A stretch of 64,000 bases of DNA from Physcomitrium patens (GCF_000002425.4 NC_037270.1:2393680-2457679), one strand, 5' to 3'. Positions 1-13,088 are shown, numbered from the stretch's first letter. Notes: a model not told the origin generated them from the letters alone. Translations and numbers: made by a program.

Positions 1-3000
1 GGCAAGGTCAACTACTGAGGTATTGGTGAAGGTAGGAGATATAGAAGAACCAATAGTTGCTTTGGTGGACCATGGTTCTGAAATAAATCTCATGTCTAAA
101 GATCTTTATAAGAAGCAAAAATGGCCAATTGATATGAAACATGGATGGGCAATACGAGCAGCTAATAACACACGAGGCGAATTATATGGAGCTTGTCCAG
201 ATGTCAAAATTTGGATTGGGAATGTTGCGACGGTGCAACATTTTTTCGTTCAAGTTACAACGTGTTATCCGTTGATTTTAGGACAACCTTATATCACGGC
301 AACACGGATGGAAACAAAGGTACTTGACGATGGTTCTGCTTATGCAAGGGTACGGAGCAAAGATGGGAGGAAAGCTGTACAATTTCTAACAGTACCTCCT
401 AACCATGAACGGAATCGAGATAGGTTGAGGGAGAAATCATTGCCAAAGATTGTTGAAGGATTTAAGGATTTTGGGGAGGTACCATTGTAAAGCGAGATTA
501 TGGAGGTACAAAAGAGGAGGTACTCTTGTGAGATGAAGGTGCCTTTGATGCGAGTTTTATTGGTATATTAGAGAATGGAAATATTATGTATAAGAAAGTT
601 GATGATTTTAAAAGAAAAGAAAGAAAAAGATTATATGATATTGAAGGACAGTTATGCAAGATAGGTACATTGCAAGATGATGAGAGGATTTTGGGTGTTT
701 ATGAAGAAAATGGACTGGAAGATTCATTGGAATTGATTACATCTATTGGGTTAGGGGATAATGATAAGATTGTTGAGATTCATTCGAGAGAGGTTTATAC
801 CATGCTTGAATCTTTTCAAGCACCAGAAGTCACAGTAGAGACGAGATATAAAACGGCAGATAAGAAGGTAAAGCCTGTTGCCGAACCATTACCAGAGGAT
901 TCTAAAGAACAAATGGGAGAAGCATCAAAAGAAGCAAGTTTAAGAGATCCAATGAGTATTGGACATCTGTTTACTGAAGAGACTTTTGAAGAATTGAAGA
1001 TTGGTTCTGATGGTTCTTTATTGCCGGAGGAAATTACTTGCTTCAAAAAGATGTTGGCTAAACAAGGTAGATCGTTTGCCTTCGAATCTCATGAAATTGG
1101 GTGTGTGGATCCAAATATTATAACACCTATGGTTATCTTCACTGTACCGCATGTACCTTGGAATCTAAGACCGATTCCAGTACCGAGGGCACATTTACCT
1201 AAATTGATGGAACTATTGAAAGAAAAGATAAAGATGAAAATATTAGAACCTTCATTTGCGCCGTATTCTAGTCGATGGTTTACGGTACCTAAGAAGAATG
1301 GATCACTGCGGTTTATTCAAGATATGCAGCCGGTGAATGCTGTAACTGTCAGGAATGCAGGAATTGGACCTATTGTAGATGAATTTGCTGAGGCGTTTGC
1401 TGGAAGGGCGATCTATTCAATGGGTGATTTGTATTCAGGTTTTGATCAATTTCAACTTGCCGAAGGAAGTAGAGATATGACAACGATGAGGACACCGCTT
1501 GGGTTGGTTAGAATGTGCACTCTTCCTCAAGGCGCGACCAACTCAGTTGCGCATATGATGAATGGGATGAATAAGGTATTGAGAGATTTTATCCCGGAAA
1601 AGACTATGCCTTTTCTGGATGATGTTCCTTTAAAAGGGTGCAAAGAAGGAGACAAGGATGAAACTTTAGATACGAGGGGGTGTCGCAGATATGTTGTTGA
1701 TCAGATACAAGATTGTGAAAAGATTTTAACTCGGCTTGGAGAAGTTCATCTTACATTATCGGGTATGAAGTCCGTATTTGGAGTGTGAGAGGTTGTAATT
1801 GTTGGACATTTATGCGGATCTTACGGAAGAAAACCAGATCCGACTAAAGTTGATGCAATTGGAAGGATGAAAGAGGATTGTGGTTCTTTAACAAAGGTTC
1901 GCAGGTTTTTGGGTGCATGTGTATTTTATCGAATCTGGATCCCTCATTTTGCTCACATAGCGGATCCATTATATGAACTGTTACGCAAGGGTTACCGATT
2001 TGAATGGAAAGAAAGGCATATTCAGGCAATGCAAAGATTGAAGAAATTATTGATGTCACCTCCAATATTGAGGAAGGTTGATTATAAGTGCAATAGATCA
2101 GTGATTCTTACTATAGACGCTAGTCCAATTGCCGTTGGATGGGCTGTGGGTCAAGATGATTCGAATGGGAGTTAGACGGTACAAAATTGAAAATACCAAT
2201 TGCAGGGAAGCGAGTAAAAATATTTAAACGAAGACACGCAGAGATGAATATGGAAGACCTTAATGAAGGTACAGAGATTCCGCAGCAAGAAGATGAAAGT
2301 GATTTGGATAATGAAGGTGACGAAGACAAACTGGACAAAGACATAGGAGATATATTCTGAATCAAACAGCAATTGGGTAAATTGGTGCATACTGGAGGAT
2401 GCACAGGTTCAGAGGGGGTGGATGTCGTGTTGTAACATGAGTATACAGTGAAAATAAAAAAAAAAAAAAAAAAAAGGGAATTTTATTAATGTTCAGTTAC
2501 CTCGAATATTGGGAGTATCGACCAACTCCAGCGCAAATACCGAGTGGTCTGGTTCAGTCACCCCGTTACAGTCAGCCGGGGCATACTGAAATGCTCCATT
2601 CGATTCTAATAACGGGAGTTAGCAAGATGAGAAGGACCAATTCACATGACGGGTTTGAAGAGCCAATTGGATCTAATTTCGAGAATCCAATCCGGGTCCT
2701 CTTACCCAATATGAGACCTGTATTGGTGGGGCAACCCAATGCAGTCTAGTTACGGGAAAATCCAGGTCTTACTACGGGCCTCAGCCTGTCTGACGCGAAG
2801 ACCAATTTGACCCAATTACGTGAGCATCCCGGTTACTATGGGCATCTTACCCAATATGGGACCTGAATTGGTCGGGCGACTCAATGTGGTCCCAATTACG
2901 GGGTTTCGATTCTGTTTCGGGCTGTCCTGTTCTCTGTGCCGTTTCAGGGAACGTTGTTTACGGTAAATGGATCTCTTAAAGGTAAAAATGGAGGAGAAGG

Positions 3001-3600
3001 CCTTGATGATGTGAGCCAATTTCGGATCTAAGCTCTGATGGTGGGAGCCAATTCCGGATCTAAGATGGAAGATTGAAGAAATTCAGAGGATAAGGTTAGG
3101 GGAGAATATAGTTTTAGGGAGGGAGGTTTTTTTTTTTTTGGGGGAATCGGGGGGAGCTAGTTTTTAAGCTTTTGCAAGGTTACTAGTTCGGTTTTCATTG
3201 GAGGTTTTTGAAGATCAAGGGGATTAGAGAAGAGGAGCTTCATGCTTTGGGTCGGAGAAGGAAAGACATAGAATTTGGATTTTTCTTCTTCGTAGAGTTT
3301 TGGGAAGACTGAGGCAATCATTGCTGAAGTGAGTGTTGTAATGGTGAATCGGGATTTTTAATGAAGTGGGTTTGAGTACTCTTGACAGTTTTGTGAAATC
3401 GAGTTACGTCTGTGATTGAAGGATTAAAAGGGTGTTTATAGGATTGAGTATGCGGAGTGAATGAAATTTATTGGATTAATCTAACAAGACAGTCAGTGGA
3501 TATAAGATCGTAAGTACAAAGCGGTATTGAAGATTAATAGTTTGGGTTGTTCGGGGTTCTCTGTAACGTCTAGAATCCTACCGGCTGGGGCAAAAAAGAC
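1..3600 (+). mobile_element. Ty3/gypsy LTR element E, broken, cut by left window edge
   Basis: Fossil. Parts in order: retropepsin-like protease (about 50-380, around DHGSEINLMS), a linker, reverse transcriptase (about 1,130-1,790, with VPKKNGSLRFIQDMQPVN and an FLDD active-site box), and the start of RNase H (about 1,870-2,170). A short acidic tail, a purine-rich tract near 2,410 (cagagggggtgg) and an AT/purine-rich 3' LTR follow from about 2,425; the LTR's right end is not clear and is placed near 3,570-3,600. Integrase was not recognised. The polymerase differs clearly from the chromoviruses further right. FLDD in place of the commoner YLDD looks like a trait of this lineage; I recall similar polymerases in fungi and mosses, which is memory and not a search. 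Broken, a few breaks. The reading frames are less eroded than in C or F, so it is probably younger than those. Confidence 0.85.
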
Positions 3601-4238
3601 TTCGACAAGCAGTCGAAGAGCATCCGTATAGATTTACGATATATTATTGCAGTCATTTATATTCTAGCAGTCAAAAACTGATAGACTGCTTGACTATCAA
3701 CGAATCTCCATACTACCTTCTATAGCCAGACGCCCGACACGTTCTCGAGTAGGATAGCACGTAATACGACAATGGAGAAAGACTGGTTATATGAATTGGG
3801 TCTGTTAGTGTCACAATTGACTGTATTCTAACTATCTAAAATCAAATATCAAACTACAAAACACTAAGGCTTACTACTTCTGTCTTAATTCAAATCATAA
3901 TCCATTCTACAATTATCAATTCAACAATACTTCTCTCAATCACCATTCTTCATAAGCAAATAAGAAAGAAAACAAAGAGGTAGCACCAAGCTTACCTTGG
4001 CTTACAACTCTCAATCTGGCCCTCGGCTTCGCTTTCTTCAACCTATTTATCCTACCAAAAAGATGATCCGTTGGCTAGTAGATTCCAAAAGTTAAGACCC
4101 TTTGAATTCTTAACCATTTATTCTACTTACAATCTACTGTTACCAACTTAACTGCCTAACTATCAGTCTGATTCTCAAGGTTGTCAATAACCAATCAATA
4201 ACTTACCACAAAGTTTATTTACCTATTCTATAATACCT
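3601..4238. other. Unassigned spacer between elements E and C
   Basis: No open frame or RNA gene recognised. It starts with a small perfect hairpin (cttcgac-aagca-gtcgaag, about 3,600-3,618). Composition is intermediate at first and then AT-rich. It may hold the end of element E's LTR and the unread left end of element C. Confidence 0.4.
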
Positions 4239-6671
4239 TTGATGGAAAAAGATTCATATCTTTTCTATGATTTGAATTCATTCTTAGAAGTATTTATACC
4301 TACATTTGGAAAAAGTGATCAAGAAAAGGTAATAGAGACCAAACTTGTATCTTTACAACAAGGGTTACATTTAGCCACTATATATATTATAAAATTTCAA
4401 AATCTTTCTTATAATATAGATTGGAATGACAAAAATTTTATCAATCAATTTGAATATGGATTAAAAAATAATATCAAGGATCTATTTTTGATGATGCTAA
4501 AAGTAGTTTCATTAAAGTAATTTATTATTTAAGCTATTGCATGCAAAATTTAATATTTTAAAAGATGCTAAGAACAAAGATTTGATTGGAGGCACATATC
4601 AAGTCATAGCAACAACTTTCAAGTTCACAAAAGCTTGTTCATTAAGATTGGAATTGATACAAATCGACATAGTATGTTTCAAGCTTCTTACTAAATAAGA
4701 AAAAATTTGACATCTTTAAGAAGTTTTATACTTATTTTATAGAAAACCTAAATATATTGCTCAACATTATTCAAAGAATCAATGCAATTATAAAATGAAG
4801 AGTACACTGTCATATAGTGTGACTTGTAATTTGAAAATACATGAAGTATCTAGTATCTATTATATAGTAAAAAAAAATAAAAAATAAAAAATAAAATAAA
4901 CTATAAATTCACTATCAATCTTTTGACATCTTAAAAATCCTAGTATATGCTCTAAACCCTAATCTACAAGCATCCAAATACTATTTTCTTTACATCTTAA
5001 AAATCCAAAATTCAAATATCACAAAATTTATGTATAAAGTTTGCTAACATAATTATATAAATTTTTTAAAAAAATTGAGCCAAAATCTTGTCAAATTACT
5101 CAAGATATAGCTCAAAATACAATCATTAGTGAATTGGGTCACTTACTACCCTTAGATTTAAAGTGTTGACTTCAACTCTTAATATCTCCTTCATTCCAAC
5201 ATAAAATTCATCAAATAGTATGCAAAAAGTATAGCCAAGAAAGTGCTCTCTTTCTAACACTAATTGTCAATATATCATTACTTTCTATATGCATGCATTA
5301 TGTTTAAATGAGTGACAATAGATATAAATTCAACACCTTAATTTTGAGCGCCTATATCTCTTTTATATAAACTCCAAAACATACAAAATTTGTACCTAAA
5401 TCATAACTAAAAATCTAAATTTGTTGATCCTTCCCTTAAAAGTTCAAATGACCTTGAAAGAATAATCCTAATTCCTAATAAGGCCTTAGGCAGCTTCCTT
5501 GAAGTCCATTGGACATGCTTTTTGGCCAATTGCAATAGAGATTTTTATCATCTATCTCTATTCATCCATATGGATGCCATGACTATTCTTTTTGTTACCA
5601 AAATCCATCTCTAATATTTTTTCTTATAAGATTTATATAATATATGTTCTAACCACCAAATAAAAGAAATAAAACAAGATTTTAAGAATCACCAATGTCT
5701 AATAAAGGTGGCTCTAAGTATATAAAATATTATCAATATAAAATCAACTTCAATAATAGTTCTTTTAAACTAACCATTTTAAAGTAGTAATATAACCATA
5801 TTTTATGACTAATTAAAATCTAATAATGTGGCTTTTATCACATTGTATAGTAAATTATATATTAAATATTTATGTGCATTATTTTCATATAGTAGTTAAA
5901 CTACAACATGATTGCAATTACTAAAGAGGAAAATTTGTGAAAAAATAAATTTTTTTCAGCTGCAATAAAGCCTGTGTAGTTAGAATCTTATATAATACCT
6001 AATAATGGTTCTATTTTTTTCTCAAATCCCTCACTTATTTTACAACAGAAGTTTTTTTGAGATCAAAAAATCATAAAGTCTATGCCTTGCTAGATTTAAG
6101 AGCCTCAGCTTGTTTTTTTTATAGATAAAGCCTTTAACCAACAACAATATTTTTTATTTTCTAATTTTTATTTTCTAATTTTTTTTATACATGCTATTCT
6201 TATTTTTGATAGAAAAAAAACTTCAAGTGGCATTCCAAGCTAATATGAAGATTATCATGATGTATTTAAGAAAAGAATACAGATATTTTTATAAAATATC
6301 ATATTTATGATTGTTCCATTGATCTTTAATATGAAACTCAACTACTATTTGGACCAGTAAATAATTTATTACAAAAAAATTTGACTGCATATAAAAAATA
6401 TATTGACAAGAATTTGACTAAAAACTTCATATGCCATTCTAAAGCTTCAATAGAAGCTTCCATCTTACTTGTGAAGAAAAGAGTCAAATCTTTGTGAATG
6501 TATGTAGATTATTGAAGATTCAATAAGATCACCATTAAGAATAGGAATCTTCTACCTTAGATTTTAGAATTTCTTGATCAATTCAATCAAACAAATATCA
6601 ATATCAAAATCAATGCATAAGTGAACCTAACAACTCCTTCAAAGAGAGTAAAGATTGGAATGTGTGGATAT
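4239..6671 (+). mobile_element. Chromovirus relic C (A family), heavily eroded
   Basis: Fossil of the same family as element A, recognised by side-by-side comparison. Parts: gag (about 4,239-4,800), protease (about 5,960-6,120), start of reverse transcriptase (about 6,190-6,615) and a stub resembling A's pre-LTR region (about 6,620-6,671). An unrelated AT-rich block of about 1.1 kb lies inside it at 4,807-5,925 (see X1). Broken many times; AT-shifted relative to A, so clearly older. It abuts the 5' LTR of A at 6,672. The two may once have shared that LTR, but this cannot be decided from one window. Confidence 0.7.
4807..5925 (-). mobile_element. Unidentified repeat X, copy 1, inserted in relic C
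   Basis: The homology of C to A stops near 4,806 and resumes near 5,925, leaving about 1.1 kb of foreign AT-rich DNA. Its reverse complement aligns in at least two stretches with the block at 17,897-19,118: around 'tatcttga...ggctcaa...tttatga' (here 4,990-5,110) and around 'attggccaaaaagcatgtccaatgg' as a region (here about 5,490-5,560). No terminal inverted repeat, LTR or transposase was recognised. It starts with the small palindrome cactgtcatatagtg. Class unknown. Confidence 0.5.
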
Positions 6672-7233
6672 TGTCATGGACATATTCATGTAAGCTAGTA
6701 ATAACATATATAAATAAGTAGAAGTACGTAAAAGTAGATAAAAATAAGTTAATTCTATAGTATTTGGTATGGTAGCTTTCTAGAAGCTTCATAGATGCTG
6801 CTTTGACTTCATAGGTGTCTTTAATTGACTTTTTGGATTAGAAACATGGTCTACAAGTTGGCCATGTGCCACACATGTTGTTAGCTTGAAGACCAAGCTA
6901 ACTATGTGGCCCACACATAGAAAAACTTATCTTGTAAGTCAAGGCATGTATCCTACAAAGTCAACACATATTGGAGGTCCTATAGAACGTTGCCACGTAG
7001 CTCCTAGTTTGATAGTATATATAGAAACAAGAGTAAAACCTTCTTCACTCTTGTCAATTCCTTTCTTGCTTCTAATCTAGTTTCAAGGGTCTCTAATTTT
7101 CTTAACTTTTGGCAATAGCCATTCCAGTTTCTCTTTCAATATACATACTTATTTATTTATATTTTGTTACCTTACTTTGAGTGACAGCTCACTTGACTAA
7201 ATTTCTTTTTTATCGAGTTCTTGTCCTTGATAG
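6672..7233 (+). repeat. 5' LTR of element A
   Basis: Begins tgtcatggacat and ends near cttgtccttgata. The same sequence recurs at 12,506-17,540 (split), 17,600-19,366 (split), 22,498-23,017 (inverted) and 40,318-40,856. A TATA-like box (tatatata) lies at 7,016-7,023, followed by a pyrimidine-rich leader (cttcttcactcttgtc). A perfect heat-shock-type motif lies at 6,778-6,790. Confidence 0.85.
6778..6790. promoter_or_regulatory. Heat-shock-element-like motif in LTR A (TTCnnGAAnnTTC)
   Basis: ttctagaagcttc is three perfect alternating nGAAn units, the known minimum for a strong plant heat-shock-factor site. The same 13 bases stand at 12,611-12,623 in the 3' LTR. It lies about 225 bp upstream of the TATA-like box. 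The match is seen in the sequence; the function is inference. Confidence 0.6.
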
Positions 7234-10200
7234 ATTGATAAGAATACACCTACAATATCAGAGCTTTGTCTAATCTTGATTAAGAGTGGATTATCCTTTT
7301 TTTTTGATAAGATATAAGCATATTAGAAGTTGTGAATTACCCTCTTCTAAATCGATATTATCATTAGTATTTTCTTTGTTCTCAAGTCTTCTCTTTTATT
7401 TGTCTTGAGTGATAATAGACATCTTCTCATTTTTAAGTGTTATCATAGTAGAACTTGTTCAAATGAAGAATGCAATGGCACAAATGTAAGAGCAATTGAC
7501 AAAATTAATGCTTGCGATGCATCAACTCAATTTACCACCACAAGGAGCAACAAGATTGGCAGGAAGTGAAGATATAGAAATGGTTGGAGCTACTTCAACA
7601 TCTATACCAAATCATGTCCTTTCTCCTATGGTGGAAAGCCCTTCAAATGTTAGAGAACCAAGAATTGCCCTACCCGAGAAGTTTGATGGCACCAGATCCA
7701 AGTTTTGAGGATTTATCAATCAAGTACAACTTGTGATTGAACTTCAACTCCAAAGCTATCCAACTCTAGAATTACAAGTTAGATTCATTGGTATGCTTCT
7801 TTCAGGTTCAGCACTGTCGTGATTTTTATCTTTTTTTGAATGATGAGATCCAATATTGGATAATTTAGAGGCTTTTTTAGTAGAGTTTTGATCCATGTAT
7901 GGAGAACATGATGTAATTCGTCTTGCAACCAATAAGATCTATATTTTATAACAAGACAATCGATCAGTAATGTTATATGCTTCACAATTCTAACAACTTA
8001 CAACTGATATCAAGTAGGATGATGCTGCATTTATTAGCCAATTTTTCTATGGATTACAATATGAGGTAAAAAAAATTAATGCTTAACTTACCTGATCCTC
8101 AAATATTGAGTCATGCAATTGATTTTGCCGTGAAGTGCGACAATCACTTTTTTAAATTTTGATCTGAGAACCGTACAAGTGGACCTCAACGTTACTATAA
8201 TTCAATGGCAACACCAACACTTCTTCAATACATACATTCGGAAGTAGAGGATATGCAAATTGATGCAGTACATTTCAAACCTCTTACTGAGCAAGAAAAG
8301 ACTCGTCGTCGTCAAGAAGGATTATGTTTATATTGTGGAGAACCAAAACAAACTACTCAATATTGTCCAAAGAAACGAAGCAACCACAAAATGAGGAGTA
8401 TGGTTGTCAAAGAAGACAATATGTTAGAAAACGAATTTGTCCAGCTACAATAGGGACCGTGTGGCTGGAACCTTGCACAATATCTTATAAAGGTCCTATT
8501 CTCTCCTCAGAGCCCTCTCCTTATTTTACATTAAATGTTATTTTAGGACCTAAATATTACAAAGCCTCTGCCTTGTTAGATTCAGGAGCCTAAGCGTGTT
8601 TCTTAGATGAAGAATTTACTAAAAGACATAGCATATCTTTAATAAAGAAAACTAAACCTATTCATGTAGAAGTCATAGATGGTTGTCCATTGTCTTCTGG
8701 AGATATTACTCACAAAACCCTTCCTATATAAGTAATAATCAATGATCATAATAGCTTTGTAGTATTTCATATTATTAGATCTCTCTCTAATCCAGTCATT
8801 TTAGGTTTATCATGGTTTGAAAAATACAATCCTCAAATAGATTGGATTTTCCAAACTCTTATTTTTTCTAAAAGTATAACTAACAGTGTAGTTAATCAAG
8901 TAGAGAGTCATAAGTTCAGTTCAATTAAATCCCTATTTATAGGTGTAAAAGCTTTCTTGCATGCTGCTATGAAAGAATCACCATGTATTATTTATGCCAC
9001 ACCCGTTTCTAATGGTACAAAGACTTTACGTGGCATTCCAAGCCAATATCCAGAATTTCAAGATGTATTTGAAAAAAAGAATGCGGATACACTCCCAAAA
9101 CATCATCCCTATGGTTGCTCAATTGACCTTCAAGAAAGAACACAACCACCATTCGGACCAATCTATAGTTTATCACAAAATGAGTTGATTGAACTCAAGG
9201 AGTATATTGAAGAAAATCTAGCCAAAAATTTCATATGTCATTCTAAATCTTCGGCAAGAGCTCCAATTCTATTTGTGAAGAAAGAAGATGGATTATTGTA
9301 GATATATGTTGTTATCGAGGACTCAACAAGATTACCATCAAGAACAAGTATCCAATATCTTTAATATCTGGACTTCTTGATCAGTTGAATCAAGCTAAGA
9401 TCTATACAAAAATAGATCTCCAGAGAGCATACAATCTAGTACACATCAAAGAAAGAGATGAATAGAAGAATGTGTTTCAAACTAAATATGGACATTTTGA
9501 ATATATCGTCATGCCTTTTGGACTTACAAATGCACCAGCAGCTTTTCAACATCTAATGAATGATGTTTTTTGAGAGTTTTTAGATGATTTTGTTGTCTAT
9601 TATCTAGACAACATCTTGATCTATTCTAAGAATCCAGATGAACATGAACTTCATATTCGTCATATATTACAAAAATTAAGAGATGTGAGACTCTATGCCA
9701 AGATATAAAAGTATATATTCGACACTACTCAAGTCAATTTCTTAGGTTACATTATTTCAAATGATGGACTTATGATGGATCTTAACAAAGTTTAAATTAT
9801 TATAAATTGGAAGATCCCAAAAATGGTAAGAGATGTCCAATATTTTTTTGAGATTTGCCAACTACTATCGGATCTTCATCAAAGACTTCTCTTGAGTTGC
9901 AGCTCCACTTACACGTTTGACTTGTAAAGACAAACTCCAATAGAATCAAGAAGCGGAAGTTACTTTTGAATCTTTGAAGACAATGTTTGTCTCTGCACCA
10001 ATCTTGTATCGTGTTGATTTTTCCAAAGCATTCTTTATGGAAACAAATGCATCGGATTTTGCTCTGGGTGGGATTTTGTCACAAATGGGAACACATGACA
10101 AACTTCATCCAGTAGCCTTTCATTCAAAAAAATTCTCAGTAGCAAAAATCAATTATGAAATCCATGACAAAGAACTTCTTACAATTATGGATTCTTTTCA

Positions 10201-12029
10201 AGAATGGCATCATTATCTAGAAGGTACTTCCAATCTAATCATCGTGTATATGGATCACAAGAACCTCGAGTATTTCATGGTAGTATGCATATTAAATTGT
10301 TGTCAAGATCGTTGGAGCATGTCTTTATCAAGATTTGAGTTCATCATCACTTATCGACTAAGAAAATAATAAGGTTTGTCCGATGTCTTGTCTAGACGTT
10401 CTTATCTTGCACCAAAAGAAGGAGATGCAGCTTTTGAGCAACAAAGAATGGTTCTCTTGAAGCCGGAGCAATTTTATCTTCGAGCAATAAAATCAACATT
10501 GAATGTTGATTTAACTTTTCTTAAGCAAGTCCAATTAAGTATGTCTTCAGACCCTCTTGTTCATGATATCAAGAATAATTCTTCTAAATCTCATGATCCC
10601 TCTAAATTCGAGTTCAAGAACAACCTACTCTATTTCAAAGGACGCCTATATGTTCCAGAAGGAGAAGCACGTTTACGTTTTCTTCAAGTTCGTCCTAACT
10701 TCCCAGCAGCAAGACATTTTGGATACAATAAGACTTTGGAGCTGATATCTAGGGATTTTTGGTGGCCTCAAATGTGGAAAGCAATCAAAGATTTTGTACA
10801 ATCATGTGATGTTTGCTCAAGATCAAAAACTCCTCGTCATCGACCTTTTAGACTTCTTTAGCCATTACCCATTCCAAAACAACCATGGTCTTCTATTTCT
10901 ATGGACTTCATCATGGATCTTCCAATCTCAGGTTCTTATGACTCTATATTCGTGATAGTAGATTGTTTTACCAAGATGGCACATTTTGTACTATGTACAA
11001 AATCTATCACAAGTGAAGAAACAGCTAAGCTCTTTCTTGATAATATCTATCGCTATCATGGATTACCCAAAGATATTATATCAGATAGAGGAACTCAATT
11101 TGTATCAAGATTTTGGTGGACTCTTTTCAAGATTCTAAAAGTGGATATAAAACTATCTTTATCATTCCATCCTCAAATTGATGGATAAACGGAGCATGTT
11201 AATCAAGTTTTGGAGCAATATTTAAGATGTTCCATTAACTACTAACAAGATGATTGGGCAACTCTTTTATCATTGTCAGAATTTACTTATAATAATACGG
11301 TGCATTCTTCTATGTAACAAATATCTTTCTTTACCAATTATGGTTATCATCTATGACTTGATACGTTTGATTTCTCAAAAGTTGATAATCGTACGGCAAA
11401 AGATATGACAAATCGATTGTCAGAGTTACATGCAATAATAAAGGCGCAATTAAAAGAAGCTCAAGAATGACAAAAGATAAATACGGATGTCTATTGAAAG
11501 GAACAACCACCATTCTACATGGGCGATAAGGTATGGTTACTTTGTCATAATATCAAGACCACTTGTCCTTGTGATAAGTTAGACTATCAAAGGATTGGAC
11601 CATTTTCTATTTCTGTACAAATCAATCCAGTTGCATACCATTTACATCTATCGGAGTCAATAAAAATCCATCTAATATTCCACGAGTCTCTTCTTGAACC
11701 ATACAAGATAGTGGATATATAAAGAAGAAGACAAGCTCCACTTCTTCCTATAGAATTGGACAATAATGAAGAGTTTGAAGTAGAAGAAGTCTTAGATTCA
11801 AGGCGGCGCTGAAATAAATTAGAATATCTTATCCATCGACGCGGATATGATATTAGTGAATGCATATGGAAGCCAGTAAAGAATCTTGTAAATGTAGCAA
11901 AGGCAGTGGAGGCTTTTCATTGACGACATCTATCAAAACCAAGAAAAAAATCTTCTTTATAAAAGAAATAAGATCTAAACAAGATAACATTCTACTTTCA
12001 ATCCTTGTTTGTAGATTCTTTGTAGTTGC

Positions 12030-12490
12030 GATGCTTAGGAGATGGAGAACCAACAACTAGCACATTCGACTCAAGAGCCATCATTTGCTGACTTGTCGGA
12101 TGAGACATTACAATTACCACAACCTTTAAGATGACATAATCGAGATGAAGATCTTCAAAAATGACATGTTTTTTCTCCAATAGATGGCGAAATACAATGC
12201 GTTTGGTATCACGACCTTGAAAGAAACTCTCCATGTTTGCTGATTTTACTAGAGGTAGGAACAACTCCTGATGGTGTTCCAAATATTTTATTCGAAGGAA
12301 GTTATGAAGGCCTCAACAACGATCAAATAACTGGGTGGTCATTCCGCCCTGGTATGGGATACTATCAATGGTTGAGAGGCCCTATCAATCATCTTTGAAG
12401 AGAACAAAGATTAGAATATGTGGCAAATACAATTTGTCGCATCATAGATTTTCTCAACATATGATGATTGCTCCTCATGGAACTCGTCCC
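12030..12490 (+). other. Conserved extra module downstream of the chromodomain, element A
   Basis: Between the chromodomain and the purine tract, A keeps coding-like sequence whose peptide pieces match the same place in B: GYYQWLRGPINHL here against GHYRWL and GPMNHLPREQQLEF in B, and VANTICRIIDFL here against IADVICQIFIFL. An upstream piece (LLILLEVGTTPDGVP here, VIVFESEPAYDGQAEG in B) aligns more loosely. No family is recognised. It could be a C-terminal extension of Pol or a separate accessory frame. Fossil sequence, broken. Confidence 0.5.
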
Positions 12491-12505
12491 TAGAAGAAGG
12501 GATAA

Positions 12506-12812
12506 TATCACGGACATACTCATGTAAGCTAGTAATTACATATATAAATAAGTAGAAGTAAGTAAAAATAGATAAAAGTAAGTTAATTCTATAGTATTTG
12601 GTATGGAGCTTTCTAGAAGCTTCATAGACACTGCTTTGACTTCATAGGTGTCTTTAATTGATTTTTTGGATTAGAAACGTGGTCAACAAGTTGGCCATGT
12701 GCCACACATGTTATTAGCTTGAAGACCAAGCTAACTATGTGGCCCACATGTAAAAAAACTTGCCTTGTAAATCAAGGCAAGTGTCCTATAAAGTCAACAC
12801 ATATTGGATGTC
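12506..12812 (+). repeat. 3' LTR of element A, left part
   Basis: Starts tatcacggacatactc just after the purine tract and matches the first 300 bp of the 5' LTR. It is cut at 12,812 by element B and resumes at 17,288. Confidence 0.85.
12808..12812. repeat. Target site duplication of B, left copy (atgtc)
   Basis: atgtc before B is repeated directly after it at 17,283-17,287. The 5' LTR of A reads continuously across the corresponding site (aggtcctatag), which shows the insertion point. Confidence 0.85.
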
Positions 12813-12850
12813 TGTTAGGGACATAGTCCTTAGAACCTTCTAGAGACAAG

Positions 12851-12947
12851 TTTCTAGAACCTTCTAGAGACAAGTTTCTAGAACCTTCTAGAGACAAGCT
12901 TCTAGAACCTTCTAGAAGCAAGTCTCTGGAACCTTCTAGAAGCTTCT
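12851..12947. promoter_or_regulatory. Array of heat-shock-element-like sites in LTR B
   Basis: Four runs of alternating nGAAn/nTTCn pentamers: 12,851-12,870 and 12,875-12,894 (TTTCT-AGAAC-CTTCT-AGAGA, three perfect units plus one imperfect), 12,899-12,918 (CTTCT-AGAAC-CTTCT-AGAAG, four perfect) and 12,928-12,947 (GGAAC-CTTCT-AGAAG-CTTCT, four perfect). A second, shorter set lies at about 12,980-13,050. All are upstream of the TATA-like box at 13,089. The consensus is established for plant heat-shock factors; use as a heat-responsive promoter is inferred by analogy with ONSEN/COPIA78 of Arabidopsis. Confidence 0.7.
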
Positions 12948-13088
12948 TAGTTAGTAGAAGATGTTAGGGACATAGTCCTTAGAACCTTCTAGAGATAAGT
13001 TTCTAGAACCTTCTAGAAGCAAGTCTCTGGAACCTTCTAAAAGCTTCCTAGTTGGTAGAAGTTGCTTAAGAAGCTTCTTAAATAGGAG

